Under the pieces are notes generated by a model. That model searched no databases and was not told where the DNA came from. It worked only from the letters and a program-made list of their open reading frames with translations. Shown piece by piece: positions 15,332 through 24,500 of a DNA stretch of 33,993 nucleotides. The translations under genes were made by a program, and so were the position numbers. Source of the DNA: Novosphingobium sp. AAP83 (lineage in GTDB: Bacteria > Pseudomonadota > Alphaproteobacteria > Sphingomonadales > Sphingomonadaceae); contig NZ_LJHY01000067.1 in NCBI RefSeq assembly GCF_001295795.1, positions 1 to 33,993 on the forward strand, in the 5' to 3' direction. Numbering within the stretch: the stretch's first letter is position 1; each line of letters begins with the position of its first letter.

Positions 15332-16468
15332 ATGAGCGGTACACTTGAGCATTGCAGGAATGCCTTGATCGTGGGTGGGGGGATCGGCGGCATGGCGGCG
15401 GCCATTCTGCTCAAGCAGCGCGGTGTTGATGTTGAATTGATCGATATCGATCCCGATTGGCGGGTTTACGGCGCTGGCATAACGATCACCGGGCCGACGC
15501 TGCGCGCTTACCGGCGCCTCGACATGGTGGACAGCATCGCGCGCGAAGGCGCTATTGCGCCGGGATCTTCGCTTTATTCCTTTAATGGTCACTTCCTGCG
15601 TGACCTGGATGAGCCGCCGCTCGAACAAGGGCTCCCGGCCACCGGCGGGATCATGCGTCCTGTACTCCATCATCTGATGCAGGATAAGGTCAAGGCGCTA
15701 GACGTTAAGGTGCGGCTAGGGATCACTGTTAGCGAGCTTGCCAATACCGTGAGCGGCGTAAAGGTCGCGTTTTCCGACGGCACGCACGGGCAGTATGATC
15801 TTGTGGTCGGCGCGGACAGCGTGCGCAGTGCCGTCCGTGACCTCGCTTTTCCCCACATGAGCAAGCCCGAATACACCGGCCAAGGCTGCTGGCGGGTGTC
15901 GATGAAGAAGCCACCTGCGCTTGAAAAGGGCGAGATTTATCTCGGCCATGAATACACCTGCGGGATCACCCGCTGCGCCGAGGATAGGATCTACCTGTTC
16001 CTGCTGACTCCGCACCAACGCAACAGCAAGCATTTCGATGATGCCGAGCTTTTTTCCGGCCTGAAGGAGCGGCTCGCCGATTTCGCCGGCAACGCCGGTT
16101 GGGTCAGGGACAATATGACCACGCAGGACTGGATCAACTATCGCCCGCTCTCCGCGAAGATCCAGCCACGTCCGTGGCACGATGGCAGGATCGTTTTGCT
16201 TGGCGATGCAGTGCATGCCACGACACCGCATCTTGCATCGGGCGCAGGGATGGCAGTTGAAAGCGCGATTGTCCTGGCGGAGGAACTCGCGACGGCTGGC
16301 ACCGTGGAAGAAGCGCTCGCAGCATATGAGGAACGACGCTACGACCGCTGCCGCGACGTGGTCGAATGCAGTATTGCGATTGGTGCTGCCCAGCTGTCGG
16401 GTGGCTCGCCCGAACAGATCGGCAGCATGACCGGGCAGGCACTCCACCGTCTAGCCGCACCATTCTGA
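15332..16468 (+). CDS. FAD-dependent aromatic monooxygenase (salicylate/6-hydroxynicotinate hydroxylase type)
   Basis: A 378-residue single-component flavoprotein monooxygenase of the PHBH fold. The FAD-binding GGGIGG is at about residues 15-20, the central G-A-D-x-V-R-S motif (GADSVRS) at 160-166 and the GD motif GDAVHATTPH at 291-300. These cytoplasmic enzymes use NAD(P)H and O2 to hydroxylate an aromatic ring, often next to an existing hydroxyl and sometimes with decarboxylation. It is followed 61 bp later by an MFS transporter on the same strand. Making the catechol for one of the VOC dioxygenases is the natural role here (inference). AGGGAGAAG precedes the ATG. Confidence 0.85.
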   Translation: MSGTLEHCRNALIVGGGIGGMAAAILLKQRGVDVELIDIDPDWRVYGAGITITGPTLRAYRRLDMVDSIAREGAIAPGSSLYSFNGHFLRDLDEPPLEQGLPATGGIMRPVLHHLMQDKVKALDVKVRLGITVSELANTVSGVKVAFSDGTHGQYDLVVGADSVRSAVRDLAFPHMSKPEYTGQGCWRVSMKKPPALEKGEIYLGHEYTCGITRCAEDRIYLFLLTPHQRNSKHFDDAELFSGLKERLADFAGNAGWVRDNMTTQDWINYRPLSAKIQPRPWHDGRIVLLGDAVHATTPHLASGAGMAVESAIVLAEELATAGTVEEALAAYEERRYDRCRDVVECSIAIGAAQLSGGSPEQIGSMTGQALHRLAAPF

Positions 16469-16529
16469 TCAAAATGCAGCTGAACATCGAGCCCAATTCG
16501 CCTTTCTTCAGGTACTCACGGGAGCTAAT

Positions 16530-17711
16530 ATGATGACCGACGAGAGTCTGACCCACACTATGGCCGGGACCCGTCATGGGATCGTGGTTATGATCTGTTC
16601 TGTCATGCCGGTGATGGCGATCATTGCGCTGGTGCCTATTCTGCCGCTGCTGCTCGAAGAGTTTGCTATGACGCCCGGCCACCAATTTCTTGTGCCGATC
16701 ACGCTGACGGTTCCGGCACTGTGCGTGGCGCTATTTTCGCCGTTGGCGGGCTGGCTGGCGGACCGTATGGGGCGCAAAGCACTGCTGATCGGTGCGCTGG
16801 TGGCCTATGCCGCTTTGGGGATTATCCCGATGTTCCTGCGGGATCTTGGCCAGATTCTTGCATCCCGCATCGCCCTGGGTTTGGTCGAAGCGGTGATAAT
16901 GACGGTGTCGACCGTGCTGATAGGCGACTACTTCGAAGGCGCACGCCGCGAGAAATGGATTTCGGTGCAGATTGGGTCCGCTTCGATTTCAGCGATCATT
17001 CTGATTGCTGTGAGCGGGGCACTGGCCGAGGTGCTCGGATCCCGCGGGCCTTTCCTGCTCTATCTGCTGGCGATCCCGGCGGCCTTGGCAGCATCGATCA
17101 TATTGTACGAACCCAAAGTCACCAAACCTTTGTCCGAAGCAGAGGGTGGCCGCTTTCCCTTCGCCGTGGTGCTGCCTTTGGCGCTGACCACGGTGTTTGT
17201 CGGGGTGTCGTTCTATACCGTGATCGTCCAGCTTGGGCCTATCCTGCAAATGTCGGACGATGTTCCGCCGATTGCGATTGGTCTGATCGGGGCCGTCTGC
17301 AACATTGCCGTGACGATCGGTGCCGTGGCTTTTCACAAGTCCGGGCGTGAGGCAGGGGCTGGTCTGTTGGGTCTTGGGCTGGCGATCAGCGCCATCGGCT
17401 ATGCCGGAGCAGGGCTGTCGGGCAGCCTGCCCCTGATTGCCGCATCGCTGATTTTCGCCTCGGTCGGCAGCGGCATCATGCTGCCAAACATGTTGACCTG
17501 GACAATGCGCTCTCTGCCACCGGAATCGCGGGGCCGAGGCTTGGGGCTTTGGACTGGGGCGTTCTTCCTCGGACAGTTCCTTGCACCGATCGTTGCTACT
17601 GCTGTCACCGGCGCGACGGGCGGGCTTGCAACCGCGCTGATCGTCTTTGCCGGGGCTCTTGCCTTGGCCGCCGGATCAACTTTGTTGGTGACCCGCGCTG
17701 CGCCCGCCTGA
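16530..17711 (+). CDS. MFS transporter
   Basis: A 393-residue inner-membrane protein with about 12 hydrophobic segments. The major-facilitator motif A, GWLADRMGRKA, lies in the loop after helix 2 (about residues 73-83). Length is normal for bacterial MFS permeases. GGGAG precedes two adjacent ATGs at 16530 and 16533. The upstream monooxygenase suggests it imports the aromatic substrate or exports an intermediate; the substrate cannot be read from sequence. It ends 17 bp before the gene-poor mosaic region. Confidence 0.88.
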   Translation: MMTDESLTHTMAGTRHGIVVMICSVMPVMAIIALVPILPLLLEEFAMTPGHQFLVPITLTVPALCVALFSPLAGWLADRMGRKALLIGALVAYAALGIIPMFLRDLGQILASRIALGLVEAVIMTVSTVLIGDYFEGARREKWISVQIGSASISAIILIAVSGALAEVLGSRGPFLLYLLAIPAALAASIILYEPKVTKPLSEAEGGRFPFAVVLPLALTTVFVGVSFYTVIVQLGPILQMSDDVPPIAIGLIGAVCNIAVTIGAVAFHKSGREAGAGLLGLGLAISAIGYAGAGLSGSLPLIAASLIFASVGSGIMLPNMLTWTMRSLPPESRGRGLGLWTGAFFLGQFLAPIVATAVTGATGGLATALIVFAGALALAAGSTLLVTRAAPA

Positions 17712-18099
17712 TACCAAACTGCACTATCCTGACCCTTTAAGGTTGCCGTTTCCCGTTTTCTGACAAGGCGCAGGCGAAGCTGCGATGTGGTTCATCGTCG
17801 CGCGGCTGCAACAGATCGGCGGCGAGGTCGGCCCGCCCAAGAGCTCCACCCGCGTCCGCGTGCTCGACATCCCGCCCGACAGCGAGGAGTTTGAGCACTT
17901 CACCCCGGAACAAGACCGCGCCTGCTTCGGGCAAATCGATGCAGGTGGCCGAAGCATCGCCTGTGCTTACGTTAGGCGTCGAGATCGCCGGGCAGCGGTT
18001 CGACCCGGCGAAGCGCTCCGAACGGGACATCGTTGTGCGTGTTTGCCGTCAGGATGTGCGTGCGCGGGCGTGGCGCTGCGAGAGCGCGGACGAAGACTT

Positions 18100-18199
18100 C
18101 AGCCTCGGCATACCGGACTTCGACCAGCAGGCAGCCGGTTTTATCTCAGAGCGTGACCTTGTTCAGGGTCTTGCCCAGATCAATCACAATGGTGGCGCC
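18100..18199 (-). pseudogene. Possible relic of an FGGY-family sugar kinase N-terminus
   Basis: On the minus strand the frame reads ATIVIDLGKTLNKVTL, then a TGA stop, then DKTGCLLVE. This resembles the phosphate-1 opening of FGGY carbohydrate kinases (xVIDxGKTxxKxxLWD...G), with the conserved tryptophan codon TGG changed to TGA at 18148-18146. Only about 25-30 residues can be matched; the rest is not recognisable. A rhamnulokinase would be expected beside rhamnose isomerase and aldolase, which makes the match interesting. It could still be chance. Confidence 0.3.
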
Positions 18200-18248
18200 T
18201 TTCGGCGAGCGCGCATCTCCCTCTCTCCGATTCCACAAATCAATCACT

Positions 18249-18264
18249 ATCAATCATTATTGAT
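18249..18264. promoter_or_regulatory. Inverted repeat ATCAAT-N4-ATTGAT, candidate operator of the rhamnose genes
   Basis: A perfect 6-bp inverted repeat (ATCAAT CATT ATTGAT) lies 69 bp upstream of the aldolase ATG at 18333. Two more ATCAATCA half-site-like copies lie upstream (about 18179 and 18238). A possible sigma-70 promoter overlaps it: TTGATC at 18260-18265, a 17-bp spacer, and TATCAG at 18283-18288. The arrangement is that of a repressor or activator site at a promoter. The regulator is not known. Confidence 0.45.
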
Positions 18265-18332
18265 CGTTTGCACTTAAATTGTTATCAGACTCGGTGTGCG
18301 GTGCAAAACCGCTTGTTCCCATCGAGGATGCG

Positions 18333-20196
18333 ATGAACGCCCAGACCCTGATTTGCGCCGCTGCCCTGCCATTTGCAGTCCCGACGAGCCGCTGGGACGA
18401 CTCGGTTGCTGCAACGCTGTCTCCGGCGGAGCTTTTGCTGTACCGTGCGAACCTGCTTGGTAGCGACCTGACGGTAACCAATTTCGGGGGCGGCAATACG
18501 TCGGCCAAGCTTGTCGAAGTCGATCCGCTGCCGTTCGCGCATGTCAATCACGTCCATCCTGATGCGATCATAGCGCTGGCGGGGTCTTCGGGTAGTGAGG
18601 CGGCAACGCAAGCAATCTGGGGCGGCAGAATCGGCTGGCTGCCGTGGAAGCGGCCGGGGTACACGCTGGGCGTAATGCTGCGTGATTATGTCGCGGCAAA
18701 TCCTCACTTGGAGGGCGTCATGCTGGCTGGCCACGGGATCATCTGCTGGGCCGACAGCGCGAGAGCCTGTTGCGAACACACGGTGCAACTCATCGCGGAT
18801 GCTGTGAACTATCTCAACGCGAAGCTGGCGGACAAGCCGGCGTTCGGCGGACGGGTCGTGGCCGACAATCCCGACCGCGCAGCCATCGCGGCTGACCTGA
18901 TGCCGCGCCTGCGCGGGTTGATGACCAGTGCCCGCAACAAGCTTGGCCACTGGTCTGATGATCCCGAGGCGCTGGAATTTACGGGCTCGGCCGATTTTGC
19001 GCGGCTGGCGGTGCTTGGCACATCATGCCCCGATCATTTCTTGCGAACCAAGATCGCGCCGCTTGCGCTTGATCCTGCAAGGTTGCGCGACGACGGCTAT
19101 CTGGCGCAGCAGATTGCAGATTACCGCGCAATATATGCGGGTTATTACGAACGCTGCAAGCGCAGCAATTCACCCGCCATGCGCGATGCCAATCCGGTCG
19201 CCGTGCTGGTGCCGGGCGTCGGGCGCATTACCTTTGCCACCGACAAGACCACCGCGCGGCTTGCCGGAGACCTCTATGGCAATGCGGTCAACGTGATGTG
19301 CGGCGCGGAGGCTATTGGCGAGTACATCGCGCTGGATGAACAGGAAGCGTTCGATATCGAATACTGGTTGCTTGAAGAAGCCAAGCTACAGCGGATGCCC
19401 GCGACAAAGCCGCTGGTCGGCAAGATTGCGCTTGTGACCGGCGGTGCAGGGGGCATCGGCGCGGCGTCTGCTGCGCGAAGGCGCTTGCGTGGTGCTGGCC
19501 GACCGCGATGGCGCAGCGGTAGAGGATGTGCACGCAGGGTTTACCAAGCAGTTCGCCAAAGACATGGTCCGCGCCGCTGTGTGTGACGTAACCGATGAGC
19601 ACCAGTTGCAGGCGGCGTTCGATCTTGCTTCGCGCGAATTCGGCGAGCTCGATATCCTCGTCGCCAATGCAGGTATCGCCTCGTCCGCGCCGATTGAGGA
19701 GACCACGCTGGAGCTGTGGAACCGCAATTTCGACCTGCTGGTGCAGGGCTATTTCCTCACCGCGCGCGCCGCATGGCCGCTGATGACACGGATGAAGGAG
19801 CAGGGCGGGGCCTCGGTCGTGTGCATCGGTTTAAAGAACGGCGTCGCGGCGGCGACCAATGCCAGCGCCAGGGCTGCGGCTAATCACCTGGCGCGATGTC
19901 TGGCGCTGGAAGGCGCGCGCCATGGCATCCGTGTGAACGTGGTCAACCTCGATGCGGTGATCAAGGGCAGCAAGATCTGGTATGGCGACTGGCGCAAGGA
20001 ACGCGCAGGCGCTCACGGTATCGACAGCGGCAAGGAACTGGAAGAACACTACCGCGCACGTTCGATGCTCAAGCGCGACGTGCTGCCCGAAGACATTGCC
20101 GAAGCGGTCTATTTCCTCGGTTCGGATATGAGCGCAAAGTCTACCGGTAACATGATCAATGTCGATGCGGGCTATGTGCAGGGTTTCACGCGCTGA
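18333..20196 (+). pseudogene. rhaD: Bifunctional rhamnulose-1-phosphate aldolase/short-chain dehydrogenase (RhaD-type), frameshifted and internally deleted
   Basis: Class II aldolase domain followed by an SDR domain, the architecture of the roughly 700-residue enzymes that split L-rhamnulose 1-phosphate and oxidise lactaldehyde. Start ATG at 18333 with GAGGA before it. The aldolase half has NFGGGNTSAK, HVNHVHPDAI (metal-binding histidines) and LAGHGIICW. About 75 residues expected between NTSAK and HVNHVHP, including the family KGSGGDL segment, are missing in frame (junction near 18522-18542). The reading frame is then lost in the SDR glycine motif near 19465-19480: the first frame runs to a stop at 19586, and the SDR half continues in another frame to 20196 (VANAGIAS, DMSAKSTGNMINVDAGY). 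Restoring 11 bp would give a 624-residue fusion. Two independent lesions indicate a non-functional aldolase. Confidence 0.8.
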
Positions 20197-20219
20197 CGCC
20201 TTCGGGAGAGGACAAGAAG

Positions 20220-21512
20220 ATGACGCGACTTCCGATTTCCGCAGACCTGATTGCGACACGCAATGCCGTCCATGCCGAAGCGCTGGAGGACGACTATGCC
20301 GCGTTGGGCCGCAAGCTGGCGCGCACCGGGATAGATATTGACGCGATCAAGGACCGTGTTGCGGGATTCTCGGTCGCCGTTCCTTCGTGGGGCGCTGGCC
20401 GGGGCGGCACGCGTTTTGCCAAGTTTCCGATTGCGGGTGAGCCGACCAATATTCACGAAAAGCTGGAGGATTGCGCCGTCATCCAGCAGCTTGGCCGCGT
20501 AACCCCGCGCGTGTCCCCGCACTTTCCGTGGGACAAGGTTAGCGACTATAAGGGCTTGCGTGCAGAGGCTGCCAGCCTTGGCCTCGGCTTCGATGCGGTC
20601 AATTCGAACACGTTTCAGGATCAGCCAGAACAGGCGTACACTTACGCCAACGGCTCGCTCGCCGCGCAGGATGCGGCCACGCGCCAACAGGCCGTGGATC
20701 ATAACATCGAATGTATCGAGATCGGTGTGCAGCTTGGTTCGACCGACCTGACCGTGTGGGTCGGTGATGGCACCAACTTCCCCGGCCAGCAGGATCTGAG
20801 CCGCAGCCTTGATCGCTATCTGGAGGCCGCGAGCAAGATCTACGCCGCGCTGCCCTATGATTGGCGCATGCTGCTCGAACACAAGATGTTTGAACCGGCG
20901 TTCTATTCGACCGTGATCAGCGACTGGGGCTCCTCTATCCTCGCCGCGCAGGAACTGGGACCAAAGGCCAAGTGCCTCGTCGATCTCGGCCACCATGCGC
21001 CGAACGTGAACATCGAACAGATCGTGGCGCGCTTGCACCGCTTCGGCAAGCTGGGCGGGTTCCACTTCAACGACAGCAAGTATGGCGACGATGATCTCGA
21101 CAGCGGATCAATCAACCCGCACCAGCTGTTTCTGGTGTTCAACGAACTGGTCGAGGCCGAACACGATCCGCGTGACGGCTTCAATCCCAGCTACATGATC
21201 GACCAGTCGCACAATGTGACCGACCCGATCGAATCGATGCTGTCCTCTGCCGAGACGATCACTCAGTGCTTCGCCAAGGCGCGACTGGTTGACCGGGCGG
21301 CGCTCCACGCAGCGCAGGAAGCCAATGACACGATGATGGCCTTCCAAGCCCTGCGCCGTGCCTACAACATCGATGTAGCCCCCATCCTCGCCAAGGCGCG
21401 CATGGAAGCGGGCGGGGCGATTGATGTCTTGGAGGCCTATCGCCTCAGCCAGTACCGCAGCCGCAAGGCGCAAGAGCGCAAGGCCGTAGGATTGGGCGCG
21501 GGCATCGTCTGA
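20220..21512 (+). CDS. rhaI: L-rhamnose isomerase, Pseudomonas stutzeri type
   Basis: A 430-residue TIM-barrel sugar isomerase that converts L-rhamnose to L-rhamnulose in the cytoplasm, matching the P. stutzeri-type enzyme (about 430 residues) rather than E. coli RhaA. Metal-site segments are visible: LLEHKMFEPAFY, CLVDLGHHAPNVNIEQ and GGFHFNDSKYGDDDLDSGS, supplying the Glu, Asp and His ligands. It begins 23 bp after the damaged aldolase gene with GGGAGAGGAC upstream, and is followed 36 bp later by the rhamnosidase. The frame is intact, in contrast to the aldolase. It fits use of rhamnose released by GH106, provided kinase and aldolase are supplied elsewhere. Confidence 0.92.
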   Translation: MTRLPISADLIATRNAVHAEALEDDYAALGRKLARTGIDIDAIKDRVAGFSVAVPSWGAGRGGTRFAKFPIAGEPTNIHEKLEDCAVIQQLGRVTPRVSPHFPWDKVSDYKGLRAEAASLGLGFDAVNSNTFQDQPEQAYTYANGSLAAQDAATRQQAVDHNIECIEIGVQLGSTDLTVWVGDGTNFPGQQDLSRSLDRYLEAASKIYAALPYDWRMLLEHKMFEPAFYSTVISDWGSSILAAQELGPKAKCLVDLGHHAPNVNIEQIVARLHRFGKLGGFHFNDSKYGDDDLDSGSINPHQLFLVFNELVEAEHDPRDGFNPSYMIDQSHNVTDPIESMLSSAETITQCFAKARLVDRAALHAAQEANDTMMAFQALRRAYNIDVAPILAKARMEAGGAIDVLEAYRLSQYRSRKAQERKAVGLGAGIV

Positions 21513-21548
21513 CAGCCCGAAAATCAAAAGATAACCGGAGAGAACAAC

Positions 21549-24500
21549 ATGATCATCCGCAGCGGTCTGACCGTCGCCACTATCCTGGCCACCACAACCC
21601 TGCTCACTCAGGCGACATTTGCGCAGGGTGCGCCGAGTGTGCCGGCTGAGGCTGTGGCCGACACGCTAGAGCAGCAGTTCCGCGATCCACCGTCCGATGC
21701 CCGTCCGCGCGTGTGGTGGCACTGGATGAACGGCAACATCAGCAAGGATGGGATCGCCAAGGACCTTGCCTGGATGAAGCGGGTGGGCATCGGGGGCCTT
21801 CAGAACTTCGATGTCAATCTGGCTACGCCGCAGGTGGTGGACAAACGGATCGTCTATATGACGCCTGAATGGAAGGACGCCTTCCTTTTTGCCACAAGCG
21901 AAGCCGACCGGCTGGGCCTTGAACTGGCCATCGCCGCATCGCCTGGCTGGTCGCAAACCGGTGGGCCATGGGTAAAACCCGAAGACGGCATGAAAAAGCT
22001 GGTTTGGTCGGAATTGACCGTGGCCGGGGGGAAGCCGGTGCGCGGAGCCTTGCCAGCCCTGCCGCAAGTGACCGGCCCGTTTCAGACCGCACCGCTTATG
22101 GAGAACATGTCTGCCCATTCGGGCGGGGAGGGGCAAAGGCCAAGTGCATCGGGCGAAGTTGCCGTGATCGCCGTGCCGGTGGCCGAAGCAGCATTGCCGC
22201 TGCCGGTCTACACGCTGGCCGATGGCACCACGCTCGATGCCACGACCCTTGCCGATGCCTTTCTGCAAAGCATGGTAAAGGTACCGCTTGATCCCGCCCT
22301 TTCAGGCGCTGTCAGCGTGCGTTTCCCGCGTGAGGTTACGGTGCGGTCGTTGCGCCTGTTCTTGCCGGGGATCAAGCTGCCGTTCCGGGGCATCCCGATC
22401 AAGGTCGCGCTGGAAGTGCGCGAAGGTGCGAACTGGAGCAAGGTTACCGATATTCCGCTGGGCAGCGTGCCAACCACACGCGCCTTTCCGGCCACGACTG
22501 GTCAGGACTTCCGCCTCGTCATTGCGGGCAGCGGCGACAATGGCATTCTTGATCTGGTTAATGCCGCGCCCGGCGCGATTGCGGTCAACTTCTTCGATAC
22601 CGGGCCACTCACCTCGGTCAGCCTCGCCGATTTCCAGCTCTTCGCCGATGCGCGGATGGACCGGGTGGAGGAGAAGGCGGGCTATGATACCGTGCTCGAT
22701 TATCACACCATCGCCAGCACGGACGCAAGCGCTGCTGGTGTTGAACCAGCCCGCGTGATTGACCTGACCCATCGCGTCCGGCCCGATGGCACGCTCGATT
22801 GGACTGCGCCCATAGGCAGCAACTGGCGGATTATGCGCTTTGGCTGGTCTTTGACCGGTAAGACCAACCACCCCGCTCCGACCGAAGCCACCGGGCTTGA
22901 GGTCGACAAATACGATGCCGCCGCGGTGCGTCGCTACTTGGAAGCCTATCTTGGCATGTACCGCGATGCGGTTGGCCCGGACCTGATCGGCAAGCGCGGG
23001 GTGCAGGCGCTGCTTACGGACTCCATCGAAGTGGGCAACGCCAACTGGACACCTGCGATGGAGGCCGAATTTGCCAAGCGGCGCGGCTATGCCCTGCGGC
23101 CATGGCTGCCGGTGCTGGCAGGCGCGGTGATCGGATCGCCCGCGCAATCTGACCGCTTCCTGTTCGATTTCCGCACCACGCTGGCCGACCTTTTGGCAGA
23201 CAAGCACTATGGCACGATCGCAACGGTTGCGCACGAACACGGCCTTAAAGTGTATGGCGAGGCGCTGGAGGACAAGCGTCCGATGCTGGGCGATGATCTG
23301 GCCATGCGCGCGCACGCCGATGTGCCGATGGCGGCGATGTGGACTTATGCTGACGAGAGCAAACTGCGCACCACCCTGCTGGGCGACATGCGCGGCGCAG
23401 CTTCGGTCGCCCACGTCTATGGCAAGCCGTATGTTGCGGCAGAATCGATGACCTCGGTTAACGCGCCGTGGGATTTTGCACCGTCGAACCTAAAGAAGGT
23501 GATCGATCTGGAATTTGTCAGCGGCATCAATCGCCCGGTTATCCACACCTCGGTCCACCAGCCGGTGGACGACAAGCGGCCTGGCCTCTCGCTCGCGATC
23601 TTCGGCCAGTATTTCAACCGGCATGAAGCCTGGGCCGAACTCGCCAAGCCTTGGGTCGATTATATCGCGCGCACATCGCTGATGTTGCAGCAGGGGCGCA
23701 ACGTGGCCGACGTTGCATGGTTCATTGGCGAGGATTCGCCGGTCACCGCGCTTTATGCCGAGAAGATTCCGGCCAATCTGCCGACCACCCACGCGTGGGA
23801 TTTCGTGAACGCCGCCATGCTGGCCGATGCCTTGCGCAACGATGGGTCCGAAGTCGTCTCCACTGGCGGTGCCCGCTATCGCGCGATCTACCTTGGCGGC
23901 ACATCGCAAGCCATGACTCTGCCTACGCTGGAGCGGCTCGCCGCACTGGTGCGCGGCGGTGCCACGCTGATCGGCGAAAAGCCCCGCGCTACGCCGAGCA
24001 AGGCCGACGATGCCGCACGCTTTGCCGTGCTGGCAGATGCGCTGTGGTCAGGCGATGTCGGCAAAGGCCGTGTCTTCGCCACGCAGGCCATCGACTCTGG
24101 CCTGCAGGAGGCCGGAATCGCGCCCGATTTCACCATGTCCGGCGCGGCCAAGGGCGATGTGCTGTTTGTCCACCGCAAACTGGCCGATGGCGATACATGG
24201 TTCCTCAACAACCGCCGCAATGCGACTGTTGCAGGCGAAGCGCGCTTCCGTATCACCGGGTTGCAGCCTGAGCTGTGGCGCGCCGAAACGGGCAAGGCCG
24301 AGCCGCTGTCCTACCGCATCGAAGGCGGACAGACCGTAGTGCCGCTTTCGTTCCTGCCCGAAGACGCGGTCTTCGTCGTGTTCCGCAAACCGGCGGTGAA
24401 GCATGCGGTGACGCTGGCCAGCCCCGCGCCAGCCACGCTCGCCACGCTGGACAGTGCATGGACCGTGGCATTCCAGCCTGGCCGGGGTGCGCCTGCTTCC

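Larger units (their letters stand above)
17712..18332. other. Gene-poor mosaic region ahead of the rhamnose genes
   Basis: 621 bp with no intact gene. From 17785 to about 17970 the plus strand has strongly GC-biased third positions and reads MWFIVARLQQIGGEVG and so on, like a true but truncated gene that I do not recognise. The similar bias then moves to another plus-strand frame (about 17960-18150), as after a frameshift. A minus-strand frame near 18100-18199 resembles a sugar kinase N-terminus with a nonsense codon. The last 100 bp are AT-rich and carry the inverted repeat and likely promoter for the rhamnose genes. The pattern suggests fragments of decayed genes. Confidence 0.5.

Noticed and set aside
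17712..18332. Insertion sequence in the gene-poor region
   Set aside because: No transposase domain, terminal inverted repeats or target duplication could be seen.
18333..19586. Treating the aldolase frame and the SDR frame as two separate intact genes
   Set aside because: The SDR frame lacks its own start and first glycine-motif strand, which lie in the aldolase frame; the family is a fusion.
22302..23414. A leftward open frame of about 370 codons inside the rhamnosidase gene
   Set aside because: Antisense to the intact GH106 coding sequence; no domain.
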